Below, one piece after another: positions 52,852 through 64,000 of a stretch of 64,000 bases of DNA (positions within the stretch are counted from its first letter, which is position 1; each line of letters starts with the position of its first letter). Source of the stretch: Pseudomonas sp. 21 (GTDB taxonomy: Bacteria; Pseudomonadota; Gammaproteobacteria; Pseudomonadales; Pseudomonadaceae); the NCBI RefSeq assembly GCF_000955805.1, contig NZ_JYOA01000008.1, forward strand, positions 319,380-383,379, in the 5' to 3' direction. A program made the position numbers and the translations under genes. Below the pieces are notes generated by a model. It was not told the origin of the DNA and searched no databases. It saw only the letters and a list, made by a program, of their open reading frames with translations.

Positions 52852-55125
52852 ATGTTGAATCGAGAGCTCGAAGTCACCCTCAATCTCGCCTTCAAGGAGG
52901 CGCGGGCGAAGCGGCATGAGTTCATGACCGTTGAGCACTTGCTGTTGGCGCTTCTTGATAATGAGGCTGCCGCGACGGTTCTGAAGGCGTGCGGTGCGAA
53001 TCTGGACAAGCTGCGGCGAGACCTGCAGGAATTCATCGATTCCACCACGCCGCTGATCCCCCAGCACGACGAGGATCGCGAAACCCAGCCGACCCTGGGC
53101 TTCCAGCGTGTCCTGCAGCGTGCCGTATTCCACGTGCAGAGTTCCGGCAAGCGTGAAGTCACTGGCGCCAACGTGCTGGTCGCCATCTTCAGCGAACAGG
53201 AAAGCCAGGCGGTGTTCCTGCTCAAGCAGCAGAGCGTCGCGCGGATCGACGTGGTCAACTACATCGCCCATGGCATCTCCAAGGTGCCGGGCCATGCCGA
53301 GCATCAGGACAGCGAACAGGAAATGCAGGACGAGGAGGGCGGTGAGTCTTCCACGTCCAGCCATCCGCTGGATGCCTATGCCAGCAACCTGAACGACCTG
53401 GCGCGCCAGGGGCGCATTGACCCGCTGGTCGGTCGTGAGTTGGAAGTCGAGCGCGTTGCGCAAATCCTGGCTCGTCGCCGCAAGAACAACCCGCTGCTGG
53501 TGGGAGAGGCTGGTGTCGGCAAGACCGCCATCGCCGAAGGCCTGGCCAAGCGCATCGTCGACGGCCAGGTGCCGGACCTGCTGTCCGACAGCGTCGTCTA
53601 CTCCCTGGACCTGGGCGCGCTGCTGGCGGGCACCAAGTACCGCGGTGACTTCGAGAAGCGCTTCAAGGCGCTGCTCAACGAACTGCGCAAGCGCCCGCAT
53701 GCGGTGCTGTTCATCGACGAAATCCACACCATCATCGGTGCGGGCGCGGCATCGGGCGGGGTGATGGATGCGTCCAACCTGCTGAAACCGCTGCTGTCGT
53801 CCGGTGAGATCCGCTGCATCGGTTCGACCACCTTCCAGGAATTCCGCGGTATCTTCGAGAAGGACCGTGCGCTGGCGCGTCGCTTCCAGAAGGTCGATGT
53901 CACCGAGCCGTCCGTCGAGGACACCTTCGGCATCCTGAAAGGCCTGAAGCCGCGCTTCGAGCAGCACCACCACATCGAGTACAGCGATGAGGCGCTGCGT
54001 GCCGCTGCCGAGTTGGCTGCCCGCTACATCAATGACCGGCACATGCCGGACAAGGCTATCGACGTGATCGACGAAGCTGGTGCCTACCAGCGCCTGCAGC
54101 CTGAAGAGAAGCGCGTGAAGCGCATCGAAGTGCCGCAGGTCGAGGATATCGTCGCGAAGATTGCGCGGATTCCGCCCAAGCACGTGTCCAGCTCCGACAA
54201 GGAGCTGCTGCGCAATCTCGAGCGTGACCTGAAGCTGACCGTGTTCGGCCAGGCCGCGGCCATCGAGTCGCTGTCGACTGCCATCAAGCTGTCACGCGCC
54301 GGCCTCAAATCGCCTGACAAACCCGTCGGTTCCTTCCTTTTCTCCGGTCCGACCGGGGTGGGCAAGACCGAGGTGGCTCGTCAGCTGGCCAAGGCATTGG
54401 GTGTAGAGCTGGTGCGCTTCGACATGTCCGAGTACATGGAGCGGCATACCGTGTCCCGCCTGATCGGCGCGCCTCCGGGCTACGTCGGTTTCGATCAGGG
54501 CGGCCTGCTCACCGAGGCGATCACCAAGACGCCGCACTGCGTGCTGCTGCTGGATGAAATCGAGAAGGCGCACCCGGAAGTCTTCAACCTGCTGCTGCAG
54601 GTGATGGATCACGGCACCCTGACCGACAACAACGGGCGCAAGGCGGACTTCCGCAACGTCATCCTGATCATGACCACCAACGCTGGCGCGGAAACCGCGG
54701 CGCGGGCCTCTATCGGCTTCACGCAGCAGGACCACTCCACCGATGCCATGGAAGTGATCAAGAAGAGCTTCACGCCGGAGTTCCGCAACCGCCTGGATAC
54801 CATCATCCAGTTCGGTCGCCTGAGTCACGAGACCATCAAGAGCATCGTCGACAAGTTCCTCACCGAGCTGCAGGCGCAGCTGGAGGACAAGCACGTGCAG
54901 ATCGAAGTCAGTGATGCCGCACGCGTCTGGCTGGCGGACAAGGGCTACGACCCGCAGATGGGCGCTCGCCCGATGGCGCGGCTTATCCAGGACAAGATCA
55001 AGCGGCCATTGGCCGAGGAGATCCTGTTCGGCGAGCTGGCCGAGCACGGTGGCGTGGCCCATGTGGACCTGAAGGATGGCGAGCTGGCCTTCGAGTTCGA
55101 GGTGACCGCTGCAGAACCGGCCTGA
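52852..55125 (+). CDS. clpA: ATP-dependent Clp protease ATPase subunit ClpA
   Basis: 757 residues. N-domain (1-150) that binds ClpS, an acidic linker ([12 protein letters not shown]), AAA+ D1 with Walker A GEAGVGKT (about 218-225) and [13 protein letters not shown]2 with Walker A GPTGVGKT (about 498-505) and [15 protein letters not shown]. Unfolds and threads substrates into ClpP, including aat/ate-modified proteins. A strong terminator follows. Confidence 0.97.
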   Translation: MLNRELEVTLNLAFKEARAKRHEFMTVEHLLLALLDNEAAATVLKACGANLDKLRRDLQEFIDSTTPLIPQHDEDRETQPTLGFQRVLQRAVFHVQSSGKREVTGANVLVAIFSEQESQAVFLLKQQSVARIDVVNYIAHGISKVPGHAEHQDSEQEMQDEEGGESSTSSHPLDAYASNLNDLARQGRIDPLVGRELEVERVAQILARRRKNNPLLVGEAGVGKTAIAEGLAKRIVDGQVPDLLSDSVVYSLDLGALLAGTKYRGDFEKRFKALLNELRKRPHAVLFIDEIHTIIGAGAASGGVMDASNLLKPLLSSGEIRCIGSTTFQEFRGIFEKDRALARRFQKVDVTEPSVEDTFGILKGLKPRFEQHHHIEYSDEALRAAAELAARYINDRHMPDKAIDVIDEAGAYQRLQPEEKRVKRIEVPQVEDIVAKIARIPPKHVSSSDKELLRNLERDLKLTVFGQAAAIESLSTAIKLSRAGLKSPDKPVGSFLFSGPTGVGKTEVARQLAKALGVELVRFDMSEYMERHTVSRLIGAPPGYVGFDQGGLLTEAITKTPHCVLLLDEIEKAHPEVFNLLLQVMDHGTLTDNNGRKADFRNVILIMTTNAGAETAARASIGFTQQDHSTDAMEVIKKSFTPEFRNRLDTIIQFGRLSHETIKSIVDKFLTELQAQLEDKHVQIEVSDAARVWLADKGYDPQMGARPMARLIQDKIKRPLAEEILFGELAEHGGVAHVDLKDGELAFEFEVTAAEPA

Positions 55126-55157
55126 CGATGCTCAGGTTTGAAAAGTAAGGCCCAAAC

Positions 55158-55186
55158 AAAAACGCCCGGCAATGCCGGGCGTTTTT
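55158..55186. terminator. Bidirectional terminator between clpA and infA
   Basis: 13-bp arms AAAAACGCCCGGC / GCCGGGCGTTTTT (55158-55170, 55174-55186), loop AAT. Confidence 0.94.
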
Positions 55187-55220
55187 CTGTGTGCCGGTTT
55201 GTACCGGCACCTACCGTCTA

Positions 55221-55439
55221 TCAGCGAGCGCGGTAGGTGATGCGACCCTTGGAGAGGTCGTAGGGCGTCAGTTCAACGCGAACTTTGTCGCCGGTCAGGA
55301 TGCGGATGTAATTCTTGCGCATCTTCCCGGAGATGTGCGCGGTAACGACGTGCCCGTTTTCCAACTCCACGCGGAACATGGTGTTGGGCAGGGTGTCGAC
55401 GACAGTGCCTTCCATTTCGAAGCTGTCTTCTTTCGACAT
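55221..55439 (-). CDS. infA: Translation initiation factor IF-1
   Basis: 72 residues, a single OB fold: [59 protein letters not shown]. Blocks the ribosomal A site during initiation. Lies downstream of ate on the same strand (106 bases), probably with its own promoter as in other gamma-proteobacteria. Confidence 0.97.
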
Positions 55440-55545
55440 GCAGTAGAACCCTCGGTATCTAAGATTGCCTGAAGTGTTTCAGGCCATTAAAAAAGGCACA
55501 TAGTGTGCCTGAAATCGCCCCACAACGCCAATGGGTGTTTTCGGG

Positions 55546-56253
55546 TCAGTTCAATGCGACCCAGCGCTGATTCACGAAAAGTTCGATCGGTCGGTACTGG
55601 GTCTTGTAGTTCATCTTGCGGCAGTTCTTGATCCAGTACCCGAGATAGACGGCGTACAGGCCCAGTCGCTCGGTCTCGCCGACCTGCCAGAGGATGGCGA
55701 AGCGTCCCAGGCTGCGGCGTTCTTCGTCCGGGTCGTAGAAGGTGTAGACGGCGGAAAGACCGTTGGGCAGCACGTCGGTCACGGCGACGGCGAGCAGGCG
55801 GCCTTGCAGGCGGAACTCGAAGAAACAGCTGAATGGCAGGTCGCGCACCAGGAAGGTGGCGAACTGGTCGCGGCTGGGTGGATACATGTCCCCGTCGGCA
55901 TGGCGCTGCTCGATGTAGCGCATGTAGAGGGCGTAGTACTCCTCGGTGAAGGCGGGGCGCTTGCGGATGACTTCCAGGTCGGTATTGCGCTTGATGATGC
56001 GCTTCTGCTGGCGGCTGGGCTGGAATCCGGCCGCGGGAATGCGCGCGGGGATGCAGGCGGTGCAATGCTGGCAGTGAGGCCGGTAGAGGTGCTCGCCGCT
56101 ACGCCGGAAGCCAACCTCTGACAGCGAGGCGTACAACTGCGCATCCATGGGCTGGCTGGGATCGAGGAACAGGGTGGTGGCCTGCTCCTCGGGCAGATAG
56201 CTGCATGGATGCGGTTGTGTGGCGTAAAACTTCAGGCGGGCGAGCTCGGTCAT
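55546..56253 (-). CDS. bpt: Leucyl-tRNA:protein transferase, Bpt/Ate type
   Basis: 235 residues from ATG 56253 ([10 protein letters not shown]). Attaches Leu to N-terminal Asp or Glu (Bpt activity), making ClpS substrates. Cysteine cluster near the N-terminus (HPCSYL and [13 protein letters not shown]) and [32 protein letters not shown] with [19 protein letters not shown] mark the Ate/Bpt family. 31 bases after aat. Confidence 0.94.
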   Translation of the reverse strand: MTELARLKFYATQPHPCSYLPEEQATTLFLDPSQPMDAQLYASLSEVGFRRSGEHLYRPHCQHCTACIPARIPAAGFQPSRQQKRIIKRNTDLEVIRKRPAFTEEYYALYMRYIEQRHADGDMYPPSRDQFATFLVRDLPFSCFFEFRLQGRLLAVAVTDVLPNGLSAVYTFYDPDEERRSLGRFAILWQVGETERLGLYAVYLGYWIKNCRKMNYKTQYRPIELFVNQRWVALN

Positions 56254-56284
56254 CTTCAACCCCTGCGAGGTCCCTCAGGCAAGT

Positions 56285-56989
56285 TTAAGACAGGCTGAGC
56301 GGGTCCGCCTGCGAAGTCCAGTCCTGCGACGGCGTTTCGTCGAGATGACGGCGCAGGTGGCTGGCGAATTCGCGGCGGGAAATGGCGCGGGCGCCGAAAC
56401 TGTGCAGATGCTGGGTCGGCATCTGGCAATCGATCATCACGAATCCGACAGCTTTCAGGCGCTGCACCAGGGCGACGAAGGCGACCTTGGAGGCATTGTC
56501 GGCGCGGCTGAACATGGATTCGCCGAAGAACAGCCGGCCGATGGCCAGCCCGTAAAGTCCGCCGACCAGGTCATTGCCGTGCCAGGCTTCCGCCGAGTGG
56601 GCGACACCCAGGCGGTGCAGCTCACAATAGGCGTCCTGCATCGGCGTGGTGATCCAGGTGCCGTCCGCATAATCGCGCGGGCCGGCGCAACCGTGGATGA
56701 CCTGCTCGAAGGCCCGGTCGATGGTGACCTGGTACTGCTGCTGGCGGATGAACTTGGCGAGGCTGCGGGAGACGTGCAGTTCTTCGGGAAACAGAACGGT
56801 GCGCGGGTCCGGTGACCACCAGAGAATTGGCTGGCCGTCCTGGTACCAGGGGAAGCAGCCGTGGCGGTAGGCCTGGATCAGTCGCTGAGGGTTGAGGTCT
56901 CCGCCGGCCGCAAGCAGGCCGTTGGGCTCGTGCAGGGCCTTGTCGAGGGGCGGAAAGTCGAAATTGCTGCGCGAAAGCCACTTGAGCAT
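56285..56989 (-). CDS. aat: Leucyl/phenylalanyl-tRNA:protein transferase
   Basis: 234 residues. Transfers Leu or Phe to N-terminal Arg or Lys. [53 protein letters not shown]-like [38 protein letters not shown] and [15 protein letters not shown] are family blocks. First gene of aat-bpt, next to infA and the clpSA pair, so both destabilising transferases and the N-degron adaptor are within 5 kb. Confidence 0.97.
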   Translation of the reverse strand: MLKWLSRSNFDFPPLDKALHEPNGLLAAGGDLNPQRLIQAYRHGCFPWYQDGQPILWWSPDPRTVLFPEELHVSRSLAKFIRQQQYQVTIDRAFEQVIHGCAGPRDYADGTWITTPMQDAYCELHRLGVAHSAEAWHGNDLVGGLYGLAIGRLFFGESMFSRADNASKVAFVALVQRLKAVGFVMIDCQMPTQHLHSFGARAISRREFASHLRRHLDETPSQDWTSQADPLSLS

Positions 56990-57025
56990 AGGGAGGAGGG
57001 GAGGGCGAGCCTCCCCTTGCGCCGA

Positions 57026-58054
<1,029 letters not shown>

Positions 58055-58109
58055 CTACACCGAACCCCGGAAAGCCGGCAAAAGCGCAATCGGACACGCC
58101 CGGGTTCGC

Positions 58110-58138
58110 TGGCATCGGCCGGCCAAAGCCGTACAATA
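58110..58138 (+). promoter_or_regulatory. Candidate sigma-70 promoter of ftsK
   Basis: CTGGCA (58110-58115), 17-base spacer, TACAAT (58133-58138). Leader about 53 bases before the TTG start. Confidence 0.5.
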
Positions 58139-58197
58139 GGCCCGTTTCGCGGCCCAACGACTCTCGGACGCGCGTATAGCGCAGGAATAGAAGCGTT

Positions 58198-60609
58198 TTG
58201 AAGGACACCACAGCAAGCCATGCCGCCGCCTGGCGCCAGCAACTGCATTACCGTCTGAAGGAAGGGGCTCTGATCGCGCTGGGCGCGCTCTGCCTTTACC
58301 TCTGGATGGCGCTGCTCACCTACGATTCCTCCGATCCGGGCTGGAGCCACTCCAGTCACGTCGAGCAGGTGCAGAACGCGGCCGGCCGCCTGGGTGCGCT
58401 GAGCGCTGACATCCTGTTCATGGTGCTGGGCTATTTCGCCTACCTGTTCCCGCTGCTGCTGGCGGTGAAGACCTACCAGGTCTTCCGCAAGCGCCACATG
58501 CCCTGGGAGTGGAGTGGCTGGCTGTTCTCCTGGCGGCTGATTGGCCTGGTGTTCCTGGTCCTGTCCGGCTCCGCGCTGGCTTACATCCATTTCCATACCA
58601 GCGGTGCCCACATGCCGGCCACTGCCGGTGGCGCCCTGGGTGAGAGCCTGGGCCAGCTGGGCATCAATGCGCTGAACGTGCAGGGCAGCACGCTGCTGTT
58701 CCTGGCGCTGTTCCTGTTCGGCATGACGGTGTTCGCCGACCTGTCCTGGTTCAAGGTGATGGACGTCACCGGCAAGATCACCCTCGATCTGTTCGAGCTG
58801 ATCCATAACGCCACCAACCGCTGGTGGAGTGCCCGCAGCGAGCACAAGCAGCTCGTCGCGCAATTGCGTGAAGTCGACGAACGCGTGGCCGAGGTCGCTG
58901 CGCCCATCGTTGCCGACCGCCGCGAGCAGGCCAAGGTCAAGGAGCGCCTGATCGAGCGCGAGGAAGCGCTGGTCAAGAGCGTGCAGGAGCGTGAGAAGCG
59001 CGTGGCGCCGAAGATCGACGTCCCGCCGCCGCCCACCAAGCCGGCCGAGCCGAGCAAGCGCGTGCTGAAAGAGAAGCAGGCGCCACTGTTCGTCGATACC
59101 GCCGTGGAAGGGACGCTGCCGCCGCTGTCGATCCTCGACCCGGCCTCGGAAAAGAAGCAGAGCTATTCGCCCGAATCCCTGGAGGCCATGTCGCGCCTGC
59201 TGGAGATCAAGCTCAAGGAATTCGGCGTCGAGGTCATCGTCGAGTCCGTGCATCCGGGCCCGGTGATTACCCGTTTCGAAATCCAGCCGGCCGCCGGCGT
59301 GAAGGTCAGCCGTATCTCCAACCTGGCCAAGGACCTGGCGCGTTCGCTGGCGGTGATCAGCGTGCGCGTGGTGGAAGTCATCCCCGGCAAGACCACCGTG
59401 GGCATCGAGATTCCCAACGAAGACCGGCAGATGGTGCGTTTCTCCGAAGTCTTGATGACCCCGGAGTACGACGAGCACAAGTCCACCGTGCCGCTGGCCC
59501 TGGGCCATGATATCGGCGGTCATCCGATCATCACCGACCTGGCGAAGATGCCGCACCTGCTGGTGGCCGGTACTACCGGCTCCGGTAAGTCGGTGGGCGT
59601 GAACGCCATGCTGTTGTCGATCCTGTTCAAGTCCACGCCGGAAGAGGCGCGCCTGATCATGATCGACCCGAAGATGCTGGAACTGTCGATCTACGAAGGC
59701 ATTCCGCACCTGCTCTGCCCGGTCGTCACCGACATGAAGGAGGCCGCCAACGCACTGCGCTGGAGCGTCGCCGAGATGGAGCGCCGCTACAAGCTGATGG
59801 CGGCCATGGGCGTGCGTAACCTGGCCGGCTTCAACCGCAAGGTGAAGGACGCGGAGGAGGCCGGCACCCCGCTGACCGACCCGCTGTACCGCCGCGAGAG
59901 CATGGAAGACGAGGCGCCGCTGCTGCAGACCCTGCCGACCATTGTGGTGGTGGTCGACGAATTCGCCGACATGATGATGATCGTCGGCAAGAAGGTGGAA
60001 GAGCTGATCGCCCGTATCGCCCAGAAGGCGCGTGCGGCGGGCATCCACCTGATCCTGGCGACCCAGCGTCCGTCGGTCGACGTGATCACCGGCCTGATCA
60101 AGGCGAACATCCCCACCCGTATCGCTTTCCAGGTTTCCAGCAAGATCGACTCGCGTACCATCCTCGATCAGGGTGGCGCCGAGCAACTGCTGGGCCACGG
60201 CGACATGCTCTACCTGCCGCCGGGCACCGGCCTGCCGATTCGTGTCCATGGCGCCTTCGTTTCCGACGACGAAGTGCACCGCGTCGTTGAGGCGTGGAAG
60301 CTGCGTGGCGCGCCGAACTACATCGAGGACATCCTCGCTGGCGCCGATGAAGGCGGTGGCGGCTCGTTCGAAGGTGGCGGCGGTGGCGAGGGCAGCGAGG
60401 GCAGCGAGGACGATCCGCTCTATGACGAAGCTGTGCGCTTCGTGACCGAAAGCCGCCGGGCTTCGATCTCCGCCGTGCAGCGCAAGCTGAAGATCGGCTA
60501 TAACCGCGCCGCGCGGATGATCGAGGCAATGGAGATGGCCGGCGTGGTCACTCCGATGAATACCAATGGCTCGCGCGAAGTCATCGCGCCGGCCCCGATC
60601 CGTGATTGA
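58198..60609 (+). CDS. ftsK: DNA translocase FtsK
   Basis: 803 residues. Septal DNA pump that aligns dif sites for XerCD. Four N-terminal membrane spans (about 22-44, 75-98, 108-130, 160-182), a short charged/proline linker (about 250-310; shorter than in E. coli), RecA-like motor with Walker A GTTGSGKS (about 457) and Walker [15 protein letters not shown], a Gly/Ser/Glu linker and a gamma winged helix ([29 protein letters not shown]). The start is TTG 58198: it is the only start codon between an in-frame TAG at 58177 and the first membrane span, and AGGAAT precedes it. Confidence 0.96.
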   Translation: MKDTTASHAAAWRQQLHYRLKEGALIALGALCLYLWMALLTYDSSDPGWSHSSHVEQVQNAAGRLGALSADILFMVLGYFAYLFPLLLAVKTYQVFRKRHMPWEWSGWLFSWRLIGLVFLVLSGSALAYIHFHTSGAHMPATAGGALGESLGQLGINALNVQGSTLLFLALFLFGMTVFADLSWFKVMDVTGKITLDLFELIHNATNRWWSARSEHKQLVAQLREVDERVAEVAAPIVADRREQAKVKERLIEREEALVKSVQEREKRVAPKIDVPPPPTKPAEPSKRVLKEKQAPLFVDTAVEGTLPPLSILDPASEKKQSYSPESLEAMSRLLEIKLKEFGVEVIVESVHPGPVITRFEIQPAAGVKVSRISNLAKDLARSLAVISVRVVEVIPGKTTVGIEIPNEDRQMVRFSEVLMTPEYDEHKSTVPLALGHDIGGHPIITDLAKMPHLLVAGTTGSGKSVGVNAMLLSILFKSTPEEARLIMIDPKMLELSIYEGIPHLLCPVVTDMKEAANALRWSVAEMERRYKLMAAMGVRNLAGFNRKVKDAEEAGTPLTDPLYRRESMEDEAPLLQTLPTIVVVVDEFADMMMIVGKKVEELIARIAQKARAAGIHLILATQRPSVDVITGLIKANIPTRIAFQVSSKIDSRTILDQGGAEQLLGHGDMLYLPPGTGLPIRVHGAFVSDDEVHRVVEAWKLRGAPNYIEDILAGADEGGGGSFEGGGGGEGSEGSEDDPLYDEAVRFVTESRRASISAVQRKLKIGYNRAARMIEAMEMAGVVTPMNTNGSREVIAPAPIRD

Positions 60610-60628
60610 TTCGACTTCGAGGGTTTCG

Positions 60629-61252
60629 ATGCGTCTGATCCGCCTGTTGTTCGTTGCTGCGCTGGCTGTTGCCGGCGTCCAGGCCCATGCCGACGAGGCC
60701 GCTGCGCAGCGCCTGAGCGGGATGCTCACCAAGGCCCAGACAATGACCGCGCGCTTTTCCCAGCTGACCCTGGATGGCAGCGGCACTCGCCTGCAGGAAA
60801 CCGCCGGTACCCTGGGCCTGAAACGCCCGGGCCTGTTCCGCTGGCATACCGATGCGCCGAACGAGCAGTTGCTGATCTCCAATGGCGAGAAAATCTGGCT
60901 GTACGACCCGGACCTCGAGCAGGTGACCATCCAGAAGCTCGACCAGCGCCTGACCCAGACCCCCGCGCTGCTGCTCTCCGGCGACGTGTCGAAGATTGGC
61001 CAGAGCTTCGATATCACCGCGAAGGATGGCGGCAACGTGGTCGACTTCACCCTCAAGCCCAAGTCCAAGGACACCCTGTTCGACAGCCTGCGTATTTCCT
61101 TCCGCAGTGGTGTGGTGAACGACATGCAGCTGATCGACAGCGTTGGCCAGCGCACCAATATCCTGTTCTTCGACGTGAAGATGAACGAGGCGATGGACGC
61201 CAAGCAGTTCGTCTTCGAGGTGCCCAAGGGCGTCGACGTCATCCAGGAATGA
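60629..61252 (+). CDS. lolA: Outer-membrane lipoprotein carrier protein LolA
   Basis: 207 residues. Signal peptide [18 protein letters not shown] then mature DEAAAQRL. Periplasmic chaperone that carries lipoproteins from LolCDE to LolB. Blocks: [65 protein letters not shown] 60629 with GAGGG about six bases upstream; 19 bases after ftsK. Confidence 0.96.
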   Translation: MRLIRLLFVAALAVAGVQAHADEAAAQRLSGMLTKAQTMTARFSQLTLDGSGTRLQETAGTLGLKRPGLFRWHTDAPNEQLLISNGEKIWLYDPDLEQVTIQKLDQRLTQTPALLLSGDVSKIGQSFDITAKDGGNVVDFTLKPKSKDTLFDSLRISFRSGVVNDMQLIDSVGQRTNILFFDVKMNEAMDAKQFVFEVPKGVDVIQE

Positions 61253-61290
61253 TCGGCGCCCGGCGCCGGCTTTAAGTAATAGGTAAGACC

Positions 61291-62616
61291 TTGGATCTGT
61301 TCCGCTCCGCCCCCGTTTCCCAGCCCCTGGCCGCGCGTCTGCGCGCGACCAGCCTGGACGAGTACGTCGGCCAGGAGCATCTGCTCGCCCGCGGCAAGCC
61401 GCTGCGCGAGGCGCTGGAGCAGGGCGCGCTGCACTCGATGATCTTCTGGGGCCCGCCAGGAGTGGGCAAGACCACGCTGGCGAAGCTGCTGGCGCAGGTC
61501 ACCGACGCGCACTTCGAGACCATTTCGGCGGTGCTCTCGGGCGTGAAGGAAATCCGTCAGTCGGTGGAAGTGGCCAAGCAGCACGCCGCGCAGTACGGCC
61601 GCCGCACCATCCTCTTCGTCGACGAAGTGCACCGCTTCAACAAGAGTCAGCAGGATGCCTTCCTGCCTTATGTGGAAGACGGCACGCTGATCTTCATCGG
61701 CGCGACCACCGAGAACCCGTCCTTCGAGTTGAACAATGCGCTGCTCTCCCGCGCCCGCGTCTACGTGCTGAAAAGCCTGGACGAAGCGGCCCTGCGGCGG
61801 TTGGTAGAGCGCGCGTTGACCGAGGAAAAGGGCCTGGGCAAGCGCAACCTGAGCCTGCCCGACGACAGTTTCGCGATCCTCATGGCCGCCGCTGACGGCG
61901 ATGGCCGGCGCCTGCTCAATCTGCTGGAGAACGCTTCCGACCTCGCCGAAGACAACAGCGAGATCAGTGCCGAGTTGCTGCAGAACCTGCTGGGCGACTC
62001 GCGCCGGCGCTTCGACAAGGGCGGCGAGGCCTTCTACGACCAGATCAGCGCGCTGCACAAGTCAGTGCGTGGCTCCAGCCCCGATGGCGCGCTGTACTGG
62101 TATTCGCGCATGCTCGATGGTGGCTGCGATCCGCTGTACATAGCCCGGCGCGTGGTGCGCATGGCCAGCGAGGATATCGGCAACGCCGATCCGCGCGCGC
62201 TGACCCTGTGCCTTCATGCCTGGGACGTGCAGGAACGCCTCGGCAGCCCGGAAGGCGAGCTGGCGATTGCGCAGGCTATCGTTTACCTGGCCTGTGCGCC
62301 GAAGAGCAATGCCGTCTACAACGCTTACAACACGGCGCGCCGTGACGTGGCGGAGAGCGGTTCGCTGGAGGTGCCGCTGCATTTGCGCAACGCACCGACC
62401 AAGCTGATGAAGAACCTGGGCTATGGCGACGAGTATCGCTATGCCCATGATGAGCCGGATGCCTATGCGGCCGGAGAAGACTACTTCCCCGAGTCCATGG
62501 AGCCGCGCCAGTATTACCAACCCGTGCCGCGCGGGCTCGAACTGAAGATCGGCGAAAAGCTGCGCCACCTGGCCAGCCTCGACAAGGCCAGTTCCCGCCG
62601 TCGCAGAAAATCCTGA
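61291..62616 (+). CDS. rarA: Replication-associated recombination protein RarA (MgsA)
   Basis: 441 residues. AAA+ clamp-loader-like ATPase acting at stalled forks. Walker A GPPGVGKT (about 54-61), Walker [21 protein letters not shown], sensor 1 [13 protein letters not shown], and the C-terminal tetramerisation part with [23 protein letters not shown] and [10 protein letters not shown]. Start is TTG 61291 (MDLFRSAPV) with AGGTAAG just upstream. 38 bases after lolA. Confidence 0.96.
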   Translation: MDLFRSAPVSQPLAARLRATSLDEYVGQEHLLARGKPLREALEQGALHSMIFWGPPGVGKTTLAKLLAQVTDAHFETISAVLSGVKEIRQSVEVAKQHAAQYGRRTILFVDEVHRFNKSQQDAFLPYVEDGTLIFIGATTENPSFELNNALLSRARVYVLKSLDEAALRRLVERALTEEKGLGKRNLSLPDDSFAILMAAADGDGRRLLNLLENASDLAEDNSEISAELLQNLLGDSRRRFDKGGEAFYDQISALHKSVRGSSPDGALYWYSRMLDGGCDPLYIARRVVRMASEDIGNADPRALTLCLHAWDVQERLGSPEGELAIAQAIVYLACAPKSNAVYNAYNTARRDVAESGSLEVPLHLRNAPTKLMKNLGYGDEYRYAHDEPDAYAAGEDYFPESMEPRQYYQPVPRGLELKIGEKLRHLASLDKASSRRRRKS

Positions 62617-62647
62617 AGTGGCGCCTGCGAGCGTCGCCTGACACTAG

Positions 62648-63943
<1,296 letters not shown>

Positions 63944-63944
63944 G

Positions 63945-64000
63945 ATGGACTTCCTGCCGCTGTTCCACATCCTGCGCGGACGTCGCGCCCTACTGGTCGG
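63945..64000 (+). CDS. cysG: Sirohaem synthase CysG, N-terminal fragment cut by window end
   Basis: 18 complete codons, MDFLPLFHILRGRRALLV followed by part of a glycine codon, match the CysG N-terminus before the NAD-binding loop of the precorrin-2 dehydrogenase/ferrochelatase domain. It begins two bases after the serS stop, giving the usual serS-cysG order. The rest lies outside the window. Confidence 0.8.
   Translation, partial: MDFLPLFHILRGRRALLV

Overview
The window is high-GC chromosomal DNA from a Pseudomonas, most likely of the P. aeruginosa / P. nitroreducens / P. citronellolis side of the genus. Evidence is the fused nuoCD gene, a 13-gene nuo operon, paired monomeric (idh) and dimeric (icd) isocitrate dehydrogenases, a 531-residue isocitrate lyase, and a gene order that, from memory, follows P. 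aeruginosa PA2611-PA2666 in reverse (cysG-serS-rarA-lolA-ftsK-trxB-aat-ate-infA-clpA-clpS-cspD-icd-idh-nudix-mnmA-hflD-purB ... aceA ... nuoA-N ... bqsRS ... fhp-fhpR-queD). No database was searched. There are no rRNA or tRNA genes, insertion sequences, prophage or CRISPR.

Layout. 1-1.5 kb: 3' part of DNA polymerase II convergent with queD. 1.9-8.9 kb: the main accessory locus, a giant BapA-type adhesin gene of about 1,995 codons interrupted by two single-base frameshifts, followed by an exported OmpA-domain protein; no type I secretion genes are seen beside it. 9-13.4 kb: a nitric-oxide module, norR/fhpR facing fhp, with three NorR-type sites and a possible sigma-54 promoter, then a PpoA-like membrane protein and NnrS. 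13.5-17.7 kb: a DUF5329 protein and patatin phospholipase on one strand, and on the other a four-gene chain (two PepSY proteins, response regulator, sensor kinase) matching the Fe(II)-sensing BqsRS system, with a BqsR-like box in front. 17.9-22.8 kb: a TlpQ-like chemoreceptor, an NhaC/YuiF-type transporter and an AI-2E-family membrane protein. Three REPIN-type inverted repeats separate these blocks.

23-37.9 kb: the complete NADH dehydrogenase I operon nuoA-B-CD-E-F-G-H-I-J-K-L-M-N on the minus strand, with a terminator-like hairpin between nuoF and nuoG and an AT-rich upstream region holding a Fur-box-like palindrome. 38.3-44.2 kb: a thioesterase-like protein, aceA with an unusually long and apparently structured upstream region, and a tightly packed operon roxA-GNAT-DUF7931-secretin-like. 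44.2-52.2 kb: nudix-mnmA-hflD-purB, idh/icd back to back, and cspD. 52.4-57 kb: an N-degron cluster (clpS, clpA, ate, aat) with infA. 57-64 kb: trxB, then ftsK-lolA-rarA-serS-cysG.

Functionally the window joins respiration and carbon flux at the isocitrate node (nuo, aceA, idh, icd), NO detoxification, metal sensing, protein quality control and envelope/cell-division functions. The parts that conserved-gene annotation does not explain are the frameshifted adhesin/OmpA pair, the structured region upstream of aceA, the regulatory palindromes upstream of nuoA, and the PepSY-PepSY-BqsRS locus with its variant sensor.
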